Source of the DNA: Flavobacteriaceae bacterium EG-1
GTDB lineage: Bacteria; Bacteroidota; Bacteroidia; Flavobacteriales; Flavobacteriaceae
Reading direction: 5' to 3'
Assembly: GCF_009649685.1 (NCBI RefSeq)
Contig: NZ_WJPK01000001.1
Span: 1,616,760 to 1,680,759, forward strand
DNA length: 64,000 bases
The notes beneath the pieces were generated by a model that was given only the letters and a program-made list of their open reading frames with translations, was not told where the DNA came from and searched no databases. This document shows positions 54,785 to 63,667 of this stretch, piece by piece. The translations under genes and the position numbers were made by a program. How positions within the stretch are numbered: position 1 is the first letter of the stretch; every line of letters starts with the position of its first letter.

Positions 54785-55366
54785 ATGCTAGGTTTAAAAC
54801 TTCCTACCGATCCGAGATGGGTTAATATTGTCGAAAAAAATATAGACGAAATTCTTACAGACCATGCCTATTGTGAGCAAAAGGCGGCCAGCACAGCAAT
54901 TTCTCTTATCGTAAGTTTCCCTGAATATTCTGAATTAGTAGAGGAGATGATTGCGCTTTCACGAGAAGAAATGGGCCATTTTAAAATGGTACATGATCGT
55001 ATATTAGCTCGAGGAGAGAAATTAGGGAGAGATAGAAAAGATGAATACGTAGTACAACTACTAAAATTTTTTCCTAAAGGAGGCAGTAGAACCACACAAT
55101 TGATTCATAGACTATTGTATGCAGGATTAATAGAAGCTCGAAGTTGTGAAAGATTCCGTTTATTATCCGAACAACTTGAGGATAAAGAACTTGCAGATTT
55201 TTATCATAAATTAATGGTAAGTGAAGCAAGCCATTACACAATGTTTTTAAAGTTTGCCCGTAAGTATGGCGCTATAGAAGAGGTTAATAGTAAATGGCAA
55301 GATTTACTAATTTACGAAGCCGAAATCATGAAAAATTTAGGTACTTCAGAAACAATTCACGGTTAA
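54785..55366 (+). CDS. miaE: tRNA 2-methylthio-N6-isopentenyl adenosine hydroxylase
   Basis: This 193-residue diiron, ferritin-like protein has metal ligands in the paired motifs SREEMGHFKMVH (near 60-70) and SEASHYTMFLKFARKYG, with further acids in EARSCERFRLL. It hydroxylates the isopentenyl side chain of the modified A37 in tRNAs reading UNN codons. Its length is normal for MiaE. It is convergent with ppk1, which ends 17 bp away. Confidence 0.9.
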   Translation: MLGLKLPTDPRWVNIVEKNIDEILTDHAYCEQKAASTAISLIVSFPEYSELVEEMIALSREEMGHFKMVHDRILARGEKLGRDRKDEYVVQLLKFFPKGGSRTTQLIHRLLYAGLIEARSCERFRLLSEQLEDKELADFYHKLMVSEASHYTMFLKFARKYGAIEEVNSKWQDLLIYEAEIMKNLGTSETIHG

Positions 55367-55382
55367 TTCCGGTAAAAACGCT

Positions 55383-57455
55383 TCATTTTGTTTTCGCTAG
55401 ATAATAATCATAGGTTGCAAATTGCGAGCGAACCTTAGGCTTATCATTTTTACGATAGGCATTATCTTGCGCTTCATTAAAAACACGTGCTTTTACATTA
55501 TCACTCCATGCAATTTCAAATGTATCTAAAAGTTCTTTTTTAATATCTTGATCATAAATAGGACAACCTACCTCTACTCTATTTTCAATATTCCTAGTCA
55601 TAAAATCGGCAGATGAAATATACATCTTTGTATCACCATCATTACAGAAAATAAATATTCTTGGATGTTCTAAAAATTTATCCACAATACTAATAGCCTC
55701 AATATTTTCACTTAATCCTTGAATGCCCGGGATTAAACAACAAATACCTCTAATTATTAATTGAATTTTAACACCCGCCTGACTTGCCTCATATAATTTA
55801 TCTATCATCTTATAAGAAGTAAAGCTGTTCATTTTTATTTTAATATAAGCTTCCTTCCCTGCCTTTGCATTTTCAATTTCTTGATTAATTAATTTTTTAA
55901 ACTTACGTTCGGTGTAATGTGGGGAAACAATTAAATGTTTAAACTTTTTAATTTTATAGGTGGTCTCAAAAAAATCGAATACTTTATTTAATTCTTTTAA
56001 AATAGGAGCACTTGCAGTGAACAAAGTGTAATCGGTATAAATTTTGGCTGTTGATTCATTAAAATTACCTGTACTTATAAATCCGTATCGTTTTATTCCA
56101 TGTTGTTCTTCACGTTCTATAATACAAATTTTGCTATGCACTTTTAGCCCTGGTACTCCAAATATTAATTTTACACCTTCTGCCTGTAATTGCTCTGCAT
56201 ACTCAATATTCGCCTGCTCATCAAATCGAGCCTGTAATTCTATTTGTACGGTAACATTTTTACCATTTTTAGCTGCATTTATTAGCGCTGTAGCTACTTG
56301 AGAATTATTAGCCAAACGATAAACCGTTAACTTTATCGTACGTACTCTTGGATCTAGAGCAGCTTCTCTTAAGAATTTCAGCACATAAGCAAAAGTATGA
56401 TATGGCGTATATTGCAAATAATCTTTTTCCGCTATTTTCTCTAACAAACTCCCCTCCCAGTTTAGTCCAACAACAGGTAAAGGAGTAATTTTATCGTATA
56501 ATAAATCATTTCTGCCAAGGCTTGGGAATCCCATATAATCACATTTATTATGATATCTACCCCCCGGGATCACACTATCAGCATCTTCAATAGCCATTTT
56601 TTCTTTTAAAAACTTAAGCGTGTCTTCTCCAATACTTTTATCATAAACAAATCGAACAGGATCACTAATTTTACGATGTTCTACACTTGATGAAATCTTC
56701 TCTATAAAACTCTTACTCAGATCATTATCAATATCAAGTTCTGCATCACGAGTAATTTTAATCATATGCGCAGATATAGATTCGTAATTAAACATATTAA
56801 AAATATGTCTAAGACAATACCTAATTAAGTCATCTAGCATTATAATGTAACTATTGCCGTTTTCATGAGGAAGTTCTACAAAACGCTCAATACCTTTGGC
56901 TATTTCTATTAAAGCGTATTGCGTATCCTTATTTTCGGTTTTACCCTCATCATCAACCATTACCATTTTTATGGCTAAATATGCAGCAGTATCTTTTAGC
57001 ATTGGAAATTGAGTAACCTCATCCAAAATAATTGTCATTAAACGTGGACTTACGTTTTTAATGAAATAATCTTTAACAAAAACCTGTTGGCTTTCACTTA
57101 ATTCATTCTCCTGAAGAATAAATATATCTTGTTGTTCTAATTCATCTTCTATGTCTTTCAAAATTTCAAGACTTTGAGATTGTTGTTGAATAACAATTTC
57201 TGTTATCTCTTCTAACAAATCTTTAGCTGTATCTCCCCCGAGAACACTTTTTCCACTTTTTCCAGCGTCAAAAATTCGTTTTACTGTAGCATAACGAACT
57301 TTGAAAAATTCATCGAGGTTATTAGAAAATATTCCTAAAAAACGAAGTCTTTCAATAAGTGGCACTTTACTATCAGCACTTTCTTGAAGCACTCTTTCAT
57401 TAAAACGCAACCAACTTATTTCTCTATTAATATATTTATTCTTCGTTTTTATCAT
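55383..57455 (-). CDS. ppk1: Polyphosphate kinase 1
   Basis: The full-length 690-residue PPK1 has the N-terminal INREISWLRFNERVLQES motif, the phosphohistidine region in FGVPGLKVHSKICII (near 430-445), FISTGNFNESTAKIYTDY and the second catalytic block, SSADFMTRNIENRVEVGCP (near 625). It reversibly makes polyphosphate from ATP at the membrane. It overlaps the SixA-like phosphatase gene upstream by 4 bases (ATGA), so the two are translated together. Confidence 0.96.
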   Translation of the reverse strand: MIKTKNKYINREISWLRFNERVLQESADSKVPLIERLRFLGIFSNNLDEFFKVRYATVKRIFDAGKSGKSVLGGDTAKDLLEEITEIVIQQQSQSLEILKDIEDELEQQDIFILQENELSESQQVFVKDYFIKNVSPRLMTIILDEVTQFPMLKDTAAYLAIKMVMVDDEGKTENKDTQYALIEIAKGIERFVELPHENGNSYIIMLDDLIRYCLRHIFNMFNYESISAHMIKITRDAELDIDNDLSKSFIEKISSSVEHRKISDPVRFVYDKSIGEDTLKFLKEKMAIEDADSVIPGGRYHNKCDYMGFPSLGRNDLLYDKITPLPVVGLNWEGSLLEKIAEKDYLQYTPYHTFAYVLKFLREAALDPRVRTIKLTVYRLANNSQVATALINAAKNGKNVTVQIELQARFDEQANIEYAEQLQAEGVKLIFGVPGLKVHSKICIIEREEQHGIKRYGFISTGNFNESTAKIYTDYTLFTASAPILKELNKVFDFFETTYKIKKFKHLIVSPHYTERKFKKLINQEIENAKAGKEAYIKIKMNSFTSYKMIDKLYEASQAGVKIQLIIRGICCLIPGIQGLSENIEAISIVDKFLEHPRIFIFCNDGDTKMYISSADFMTRNIENRVEVGCPIYDQDIKKELLDTFEIAWSDNVKARVFNEAQDNAYRKNDKPKVRSQFATYDYYLAKTK

Positions 57456-57937
57456 TTTAGTTGTTTTGGAAAAATAATTTGTTGAGTAGTTCCTTTTGTA
57501 ATAAGTGACCAGCTATTTACATTAAAGTTTAACTCCACCAACCCACTAGTAGGAACGTTGTCAATATAGCTATTTCCTAAAGAATTAGCAATATGAGTAA
57601 AAGCATGATTATGTCCAAAAATCATTACAGTATTGAAATCATCAGCAATGCTTTTAATCATCTTTAAGGCTTCATTACCAGAGAAATCATAAAGTTCATC
57701 GCGCAATTCTAATTTACTCAATGGCAAATAAAGTTGTCGCAAGAAAATAGTGCATGTATGTAATGCTCTATTTGCTGGACTCGAGAATATAGCATCAATT
57801 TCAATTGCTTGTTCAACTAATGTATTGCTAACCAAAATAGCATCATTAATACCTCTTTCTAACAATGGACGATCTCGATCACTAACAGCGTACTCCCAAG
57901 ATGATTTTCCGTGTCTAACAAGAATTAGTTTTTTCAT
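57452..57937 (-). CDS. sixA: SixA-like histidine phosphatase
   Basis: This 161-residue protein has the phosphatase core LVRHGKSSWEYAVSDRDRPL, with the catalytic His in the RHG motif at residues 8-10. The second His is in MIFGHNHAFTHIANSL near residue 108. SixA-type enzymes remove phosphate from phosphohistidine. Its coupling with ppk1, an enzyme that works through a phosphohistidine, is suggestive, but a direct role on PPK1 is inference. Confidence 0.9.
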   Translation of the reverse strand: MKKLILVRHGKSSWEYAVSDRDRPLLERGINDAILVSNTLVEQAIEIDAIFSSPANRALHTCTIFLRQLYLPLSKLELRDELYDFSGNEALKMIKSIADDFNTVMIFGHNHAFTHIANSLGNSYIDNVPTSGLVELNFNVNSWSLITKGTTQQIIFPKQLK

Positions 57938-57994
57938 ATTCCAATGATAAATCCAAAAATAAATAAATGAGTGTCGTTAGTTTAACACCAACAT

Positions 57995-58642
57995 TTAAGG
58001 TGCAAGCCTTTCAATCGTCCATTCAAAATTTTTCTTTAATGTATAACGTATACGATCGTGCAACCTATTGGGTCTACCTTGCCAAAATTCCATTGAAATT
58101 GGCTTAACAATATAACCGCCCCAATAATTAGGTCTTTCTATTTCATTACTACCCAATTGCTCTTCTAAATCCATTAATTTATTTTCAAGAAATTCACGAG
58201 AAGGAATTACTGTACTTTGATTAGAAACAATTGCACCTAACTTACTACCCATTGGGCGAGAATCAAAATATCCGTCGGATAGGTTTTTATTAATTTTTTC
58301 TGCCTTTCCTTTTATAATAATTTGGCGTTCTAAAATAGACCAGAAAAAGGAAATACAAACATTTGGATTCTTCTCAATTGCCTTTCCTTTCTCGCTTTCA
58401 TAATTGGTATAAAAAATAAAACCTTCTTCTGTATACTTTTTTAAAAGCACAACCCTATTTTTAGGAAAACCATCGAGACCAATTGTAGAAATGGTCATAG
58501 CATTATGCTCTTCGCCACTTTCGGAATTTTCAACTTCGTAAAACCAGGTTTGAAAAAGTTGCATTGGGTTTTCAGAAATAACACTTTCCGTTAAAGCACT
58601 TTTTTCGTAAGATCTTCTATAATTACTTAAGTCTTTTTCCAT
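57995..58642 (-). CDS. pdxH: Pyridoxamine 5'-phosphate oxidase
   Basis: This 215-residue FMN enzyme begins MEKDLSNYRRSYEKSALTES and contains the FMN-binding GFPKNRVVLLKKYTEEGFIF, the SFFWSILERQIIIKG region, SNQSTVIPSREFLE and the C-terminal PISMEFWQGRPNRLHDRIRY, with the signature R-x-H-D-R. It oxidises pyridoxine or pyridoxamine phosphate to pyridoxal phosphate. It stands between rnz and sixA with its own short gaps. Confidence 0.96.
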   Translation of the reverse strand: MEKDLSNYRRSYEKSALTESVISENPMQLFQTWFYEVENSESGEEHNAMTISTIGLDGFPKNRVVLLKKYTEEGFIFYTNYESEKGKAIEKNPNVCISFFWSILERQIIIKGKAEKINKNLSDGYFDSRPMGSKLGAIVSNQSTVIPSREFLENKLMDLEEQLGSNEIERPNYWGGYIVKPISMEFWQGRPNRLHDRIRYTLKKNFEWTIERLAP

Positions 58643-58729
58643 GATAATTAATCTATAAACAAGATATGTAAAGTTCAGAAAAAGATAGTTATTTGAGTAT
58701 CCTTTACTACAAAAATTTAATTAGGCTAA

Positions 58730-59635
58730 TTACAAATTAAACAACTTACCATCATCTGCTAATTCAACATTTTCAAAAACAGAAATTGCCTCTTCTTTAA
58801 AAAGTTGAATCGATTTATATCGCGTAGAATAATGCCCTAAAATAAGCTTTTTAACATTGGCATTTTTGGCAATTGTAGCAGCCTCTTTGGCCGTAGCATG
58901 CTTCGTTCTATCTGTTAAGTGCTGTTCTGACTCTAAAAATGTTGATTCATGATATAAGGTATCAACATTTTTAATTTGCGGCACTATGTCCGGTTTATAA
59001 GCTGTATCACTACAGAAGGCATAGCTTTTAGCCGCTGGGGGATCAAAGGTCAACAACTTATTCTCTATTTTACGACCATCGTCTAAGATGATATTTTTTC
59101 CTTTTTTTATATTATGAAAATAAGCTTTATCCACTTTATATTTAGCAACTGCATCTACATTTAACTTTCGTTCTCCTAATTTTTCTTTGAAAAGAAATCC
59201 ATTGGTATATACTCTATGATTTAAAGGAATGGTTTCTACAGTTACTTTATCATCTTCAAAAATAAGTTCACTTTTTTTAGAAGAAAGTTCATGAAAAACT
59301 AATAAGTAATTAGTCCAAGAATCCCCTAATTTTAATAATAAAGTAATAGCTTCTTTTATGCCTTTTGGTCCATAAATATGCATTTCTTTATCCCTACCTA
59401 AAAGACGAAAAGTGGATATTAACCCCGGTAAACCAAAAAAATGATCACCATGCAAATGTGAAATAAAAATATGATTGATGCGCGAAAACTTAATTTTATG
59501 CTTTCTTAATTGTACCTGCGTACCTTCGCCACAATCAATTAAAAACATGTGATTTTTAATTTCTAAAACTTGCGAAGTAGGGTTTGTAAGTGTTCTGGGA
59601 GTTGCTGCGTAACAACCAAGAATAGTTAAATTCAT
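58730..59635 (-). CDS. rnz: Ribonuclease Z
   Basis: This 301-residue metallo-beta-lactamase enzyme processes tRNA 3' ends. The zinc motif ISHLHGDHFFGLPG supplies His60, His62, Asp64 and His65. SDTAYKPDIVPQ and the later LILGHYSTRYK provide the other ligands, and the flexible arm is present in the middle. It is the last gene of the pyrR-pyrB-small protein-rnz operon, overlapping its neighbour by 4 bases. Location in this operon with a pyrimidine enzyme is unexpected but functional meaning is unclear. Confidence 0.95.
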   Translation of the reverse strand: MNLTILGCYAATPRTLTNPTSQVLEIKNHMFLIDCGEGTQVQLRKHKIKFSRINHIFISHLHGDHFFGLPGLISTFRLLGRDKEMHIYGPKGIKEAITLLLKLGDSWTNYLLVFHELSSKKSELIFEDDKVTVETIPLNHRVYTNGFLFKEKLGERKLNVDAVAKYKVDKAYFHNIKKGKNIILDDGRKIENKLLTFDPPAAKSYAFCSDTAYKPDIVPQIKNVDTLYHESTFLESEQHLTDRTKHATAKEAATIAKNANVKKLILGHYSTRYKSIQLFKEEAISVFENVELADDGKLFNL

Positions 59636-59964
59636 AAATCGAGGTCTCTTTCGATTTCTTCCATTTCTATAAAATCATGTGCCTCAATAATTGAGGGCAC
59701 CACGCAAATTTCTTCAGGGACATCATCATAACCTAGTTTAGTAGTAACTAAAACAAACGATTTATTTTGTTCTCGATGTTCATTTGAAATTTGCAAAAAC
59801 TCTAAAATGTCATCTGACGATAAAGCTGAAAAGGAAAAGAGATTAATAATTAAATGATCATCCTTTATTTTAGGATAAGCTTCTTTCAAGTTTTTTATAA
59901 ACTGAACGAGCGAAATATTCTCTTGAAACACCGTGGTTGTGTTGCCCTTTTTATCAAATATCAT
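59632..59964 (-). CDS. Small conserved protein between pyrB and rnz, STAS-like
   Basis: This 110-residue soluble protein has alternating strands and helices: KIKDDHLIINLFSFS, DILEFLQISNEHREQNK, SFVLVTTKLGYDDVPEEICV, then VPSIIEAHDFIEMEEIERDL. That resembles a STAS/SpoIIAA fold, but I cannot confirm it. It overlaps rnz by 4 bases and follows pyrB by 6 bp, so it is co-translated with rnz. It is a recurrent neighbour of rnz in flavobacteria as far as I know. Function unknown. Confidence 0.75.
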   Translation of the reverse strand: MIFDKKGNTTTVFQENISLVQFIKNLKEAYPKIKDDHLIINLFSFSALSSDDILEFLQISNEHREQNKSFVLVTTKLGYDDVPEEICVVPSIIEAHDFIEMEEIERDLDL

Positions 59965-59970
59965 TTTTTC

Positions 59971-60897
59971 TTATTTTATTTTGGAAGCCAACAGATAAAT
60001 TACTGCCATTCGAATCGCTACTCCATTCTCAACTTGATTCAAAATTATACTTTGATCTGAATCCGCCACATCACTTGTAATTTCTACGCCCCTATTTATA
60101 GGACCAGGATGCATTATTGTAATTTCCTTATCTAAACTATTCAGCAATGCCTTATTTACACCAAACTGCTGTGCATATTCTCTAGTCGTAGGAAAATAAC
60201 TTATATCCATACGTTCATTTTGAACACGTAACATATTAGCCACATCACACCATTCAAGTGCTTTTCTCAAATCAGTTTCTACGGTAACACCTAAACTTTC
60301 AATATATTTAGGCATCAGTGTTTTTGGCCCACACACCTTTACATTTGCCCCTTGTAATTTTAAAGCAAATATATTCGACAATGCCACACGCGAATGCAAA
60401 ATATCTCCCACAATTACAATATTCTTACCTGCTACCACACCAAAGCGTTCACGAATAGAATACGAATCGAGTAATGCTTGAGTTGGATGTTCATGTGCGC
60501 CATCACCTGCATTAACTATCGCCGCATTTACATGTTTTGATAGAAATATCCCAGCTCCAGGATTCGGATGCCTCATAACAACCATGTCAACTTTCATGGA
60601 AAGAATATTATTTACCGTATCAATAAGAGTTTCACCTTTTTTTACCGATGATTGTCCTGCAGAAAAATTAATAACATCTGCAGATAGGCGTTTTTCAGCC
60701 AATTCAAAAGACAGTTTAGTGCGCGTACTATTTTCAAAAAATATATTTGCTATAGTAATATCACGCAATGAAGGAACTTTCTTTATCGAACGATTAATAA
60801 CTTCTTTAAAATGGTCAGCTGTTTCAAAAATGAGTTGAATATCACTTTTGTTGAGATATTTAATACCTAGTAAGTGTTTTACACTTAATTCACTCAT
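59971..60897 (-). CDS. pyrB: Aspartate carbamoyltransferase, catalytic subunit
   Basis: This 308-residue protein is full length. The carbamoyl-phosphate motif FFENSTRTKLSFELA (near residue 55), the later HPTQALLDSYSIRERFG and the aspartate loop MHPGPINRGVEI are present. It condenses carbamoyl phosphate with aspartate in pyrimidine synthesis. No PyrI regulatory subunit is adjacent. It follows pyrR by 2 bp, placing it under the same control. Confidence 0.97.
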   Translation of the reverse strand: MSELSVKHLLGIKYLNKSDIQLIFETADHFKEVINRSIKKVPSLRDITIANIFFENSTRTKLSFELAEKRLSADVINFSAGQSSVKKGETLIDTVNNILSMKVDMVVMRHPNPGAGIFLSKHVNAAIVNAGDGAHEHPTQALLDSYSIRERFGVVAGKNIVIVGDILHSRVALSNIFALKLQGANVKVCGPKTLMPKYIESLGVTVETDLRKALEWCDVANMLRVQNERMDISYFPTTREYAQQFGVNKALLNSLDKEITIMHPGPINRGVEITSDVADSDQSIILNQVENGVAIRMAVIYLLASKIK

Positions 60898-60899
60898 TT

Positions 60900-61439
60900 T
60901 TATTTATTTATCAAATAAATGATGTCTTTACCATCGTTTTCTTCCCAGAGAACTTTTACTTTCTCATTATTTATAGCATCAACCTGTCTTCCTCTATAAT
61001 TTGGTTGTATTGGAAGGTGTCTGCTAAATCTTCTATCAATAAGCGTCAATAATTCAATTTCAGCTGGTCTTCCAAAAGACTGAATTGCGGTCAAAGCTGC
61101 TCTAATACTACGACCAGTGTACAGAACATCATCAATAAGTACAACTTTTTTATCCTCAACTAAAAAGTTGATGTTTGTTTTATTAGCTTCTAAAGGTTTA
61201 TCTCCGCGTCTAAAATCATCGCGGTAAAAAGTGATATCTAAAGATCCCAAATCTATATGTTTCACCTTATATTCTTCTTTTAGCAATTTTGTTAATCGTT
61301 CTGCCAAAAAAATACCTCTTGGTTGTAAACCTATTAAAACTGTGTCACAAAAATCTAAATGATTTTCAAGCAACTGGCATGACAAACGGTGAAGTATGAT
61401 TTGAATTTCTTTAGAAGAGAGCAGTACTTTTTGACTCAT
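60900..61439 (-). CDS. pyrR: Bifunctional pyr operon regulator / uracil phosphoribosyltransferase
   Basis: This 179-residue PyrR starts at the ATG at 61439 (MSQKVLLSSKEIQIILHRLS). A longer frame reaches 61514, but it would extend upstream of the promoter-like TATTTTTG (61475-61468). The PRPP loop VVLIDDVLYTGRSIRAAL and FGRPAEIELLTLIDRR fit PyrR. The family binds pyr mRNA in Firmicutes and has uracil phosphoribosyltransferase activity. Whether it regulates here is unknown; no PyrR-binding loop is evident to me. Confidence 0.92.
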   Translation of the reverse strand: MSQKVLLSSKEIQIILHRLSCQLLENHLDFCDTVLIGLQPRGIFLAERLTKLLKEEYKVKHIDLGSLDITFYRDDFRRGDKPLEANKTNINFLVEDKKVVLIDDVLYTGRSIRAALTAIQSFGRPAEIELLTLIDRRFSRHLPIQPNYRGRQVDAINNEKVKVLWEENDGKDIIYLINK

Positions 61440-61467
61440 ATCGTTATTGACCGATGCTTTTGCTAAA

Positions 61468-61475
61468 CAAAAATA
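61468..61475 (-). promoter_or_regulatory. pyrR operon promoter -7 element
   Basis: TATTTTTG on the minus strand matches TAnnTTTG and lies 28 bases before the pyrR ATG. No -33 TTG is properly spaced. It supports the downstream start of pyrR. Confidence 0.45.
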
Positions 61476-61512
61476 TGAAATTAAGATTGAAAAGCCTTTG
61501 AGAATTAGCAAC

Positions 61513-61546
61513 AAAAAAAAGCCCTGACATTTCTATCAGGACTTTT
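61513..61546 (-). terminator. rpsA terminator
   Basis: On the minus strand the arms AAGTCCTGATAG and TGTCAGGGCTT pair (about 61545-61519), followed by eight T bases. It sits 25 bases after the rpsA stop. Confidence 0.85.
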
Positions 61547-61570
61547 GTAATTTATAATGTTTGCAAAAAA

Positions 61571-63403
61571 TTAGTTATCGTTTGCTTCCATTTTATCTTT
61601 CAAAGCTTGTAAAGCATCATTGGCATCACCTAAAGTAGGCTTAGCTTCATCAGCCGCTTTACTTGCTCGTTTCTGTGCAGCTTTTACATTGCGCACTTCT
61701 TCCTCTTTAAAGATAGCCGTATGACTTGCAACAACTCTCTTGAAATCTTTATTGAATTCAATAATTTTAAATTCAGCTTCTTCACCTTTACCTAATTTCT
61801 TACCATCCTCTTTTTCTAAATGGCGTTGTGGTACAAAAGCTATAATATCTTCATTAAATTCAATGGTAGCACCTTTATCAACAATATCAGATATTGTTGC
61901 TTTATGCACAGAACCTAAAGCAAATTCAGATTCATATTTATCCCAAGGATTTTCAGTAGTCTGTTTGTGACCTAAGCTTAACTTACGACCATCAACATCT
62001 AATTCTAACACCTCTATATCTATGGTGTCACCTACATTTACAAATTCTGAAGGATGCTTGATTTTTTTAGTCCAAGAAAGGTCAGATATGTATATTAGTC
62101 CGTCAATACCTTCTTCCATTTCAACAAAAACACCAAAGTTGGTGAAATTTCTAACGATACCTTTATGACGAGAGCCAACTGGGTATTTAGAAGTAATATC
62201 AGTCCATGGGTCTGGTGTCAATTGCTTGATTCCAAGAGACATTTTACGATCTTCTCTATCTAAAGTTAAAACTACAGCTTCAACTTCATCGCCAACTTTT
62301 ACGAAATCTTGTGCAGAACGTAAATGTGTAGACCAAGACATTTCAGAAACGTGAATTAAGCCCTCAACACCTTCTACAACTTCAATGAAAGCACCGTAAT
62401 CAGCAATAACAACAACCTTACCTTTAACCTTATCTCCAATTTTTATCTCATCAGATAAAGCTTCCCAAGGGTGTTTCTCTAATTGCTTCATACCCAATTG
62501 TATTCTAGATTTGTTTTCATCAAAATCTAAAATTACAACGTTTAATTTCTGATCAAGTTCAACAACCTCGTTCGGGTGGTTAATTCTAGACCAAGAAAGG
62601 TCAGTTATATGTACTAAACCATCAACACCACCAAGATCAATAAACACACCGTAAGAAGTAATGTTCTTAACAACACCTTCTAGTACTTGTCCTTTTTCTA
62701 ACTGGCTAATAATTTCTTTCTTCTGCTCTTCGATATCAGCCTCAATAAGTGCTTTATGCGAAACAACAACATTTTTGAATTCGTGATTAATTTTAACCAC
62801 TTTAAATTCCATATTCTTACCAACATACTGATCGTAATCGCGTATTGGCTTCACATCGATTTGAGAACCTGGCAAGAATGCCTCTATTCCAAATACATCG
62901 ACAATCATACCACCTTTGGTACGACATTTTACAAAACCACTTACAATTTCTTCATTGTCATGTGCTTTGTTTACACGATCCCATGCCATGATGGTACGTG
63001 CTTTTCTATGCGACAATACTAATTGTCCACTTTTATCTTCACGGATGTCTATAAGAACCTCCACTTTGTCACCAACCTTTAAATCAGGATTGTAACGAAA
63101 TTCATTTAATGATATTACACCTTCAGATTTAGCGTTAATATCAATAATAGCTTCACGCTCAGTTAAATACACTACTTTACCAGTAACTACTTCTTCATCA
63201 GCAGTATCAACGAAATTCTCTGCTACTAGTTTTTCAAATTCTTGCAATTTTGAGTCTTCAACACGCTCAATTCCTTGTTCGTATTTTTCCCAATCAAAAT
63301 TTTCTAAAAATTCTTTAGGATCTTGGACAGGAGCTGCCACTTTTTCTTCTTGTTTTGCTACTTCGGTTTCTTCCACCGGTACGGTTGCTTTTTCTTCAGC
63401 CAT
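61571..63403 (-). CDS. rpsA: 30S ribosomal protein S1
   Basis: This 610-residue protein has six S1-type OB-fold repeats. Examples are VTGKVVYLTEREAIIDIN near 75, VEGVVKNITSYGVFIDLGGV near 240, GKVVVIADYGAFIEVVEG near 330 and KGIVRNFTNFGVFVEMEEG near 415. An acidic, Glu/Val-rich N-terminal extension (about 1-45) and a Lys/Ala tail flank them, as is typical of Bacteroidota S1. It binds mRNA leaders on the small subunit, a function that probably matters where mRNAs lack Shine-Dalgarno sequences. It is a single-gene transcript with its own terminator. Confidence 0.96.
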   Translation of the reverse strand: MAEEKATVPVEETEVAKQEEKVAAPVQDPKEFLENFDWEKYEQGIERVEDSKLQEFEKLVAENFVDTADEEVVTGKVVYLTEREAIIDINAKSEGVISLNEFRYNPDLKVGDKVEVLIDIREDKSGQLVLSHRKARTIMAWDRVNKAHDNEEIVSGFVKCRTKGGMIVDVFGIEAFLPGSQIDVKPIRDYDQYVGKNMEFKVVKINHEFKNVVVSHKALIEADIEEQKKEIISQLEKGQVLEGVVKNITSYGVFIDLGGVDGLVHITDLSWSRINHPNEVVELDQKLNVVILDFDENKSRIQLGMKQLEKHPWEALSDEIKIGDKVKGKVVVIADYGAFIEVVEGVEGLIHVSEMSWSTHLRSAQDFVKVGDEVEAVVLTLDREDRKMSLGIKQLTPDPWTDITSKYPVGSRHKGIVRNFTNFGVFVEMEEGIDGLIYISDLSWTKKIKHPSEFVNVGDTIDIEVLELDVDGRKLSLGHKQTTENPWDKYESEFALGSVHKATISDIVDKGATIEFNEDIIAFVPQRHLEKEDGKKLGKGEEAEFKIIEFNKDFKRVVASHTAIFKEEEVRNVKAAQKRASKAADEAKPTLGDANDALQALKDKMEANDN

Positions 63404-63667
63404 TTGAAGATTAAATTTGTATTCTGTGCAATTTAAAGAGCTAGACGACTAACACAGAAGCTGTTATACTATTTTATTTATTCAATTCCTTTTTCTCTCT
63501 TTACCCGGCCGTCAAAAAAGGAGTGCAAAAATACAATTAATTTATGGTTTTAACCAATAATATACGTACTAGTAGTTATTTATAGCCGTTATTTATTGAA
63601 TACACCCCGTTTTTATTATAATAATCACTATTTTTACAGGTATATTATTAACCATTAAAATAGAAAA

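Noticed and set aside
60900-61514. PyrR starting at 61514
   Set aside because: The added 25 residues are a hydrophobic, non-conserved stretch upstream of a likely promoter; MSQKVLLSSKE is the usual start.
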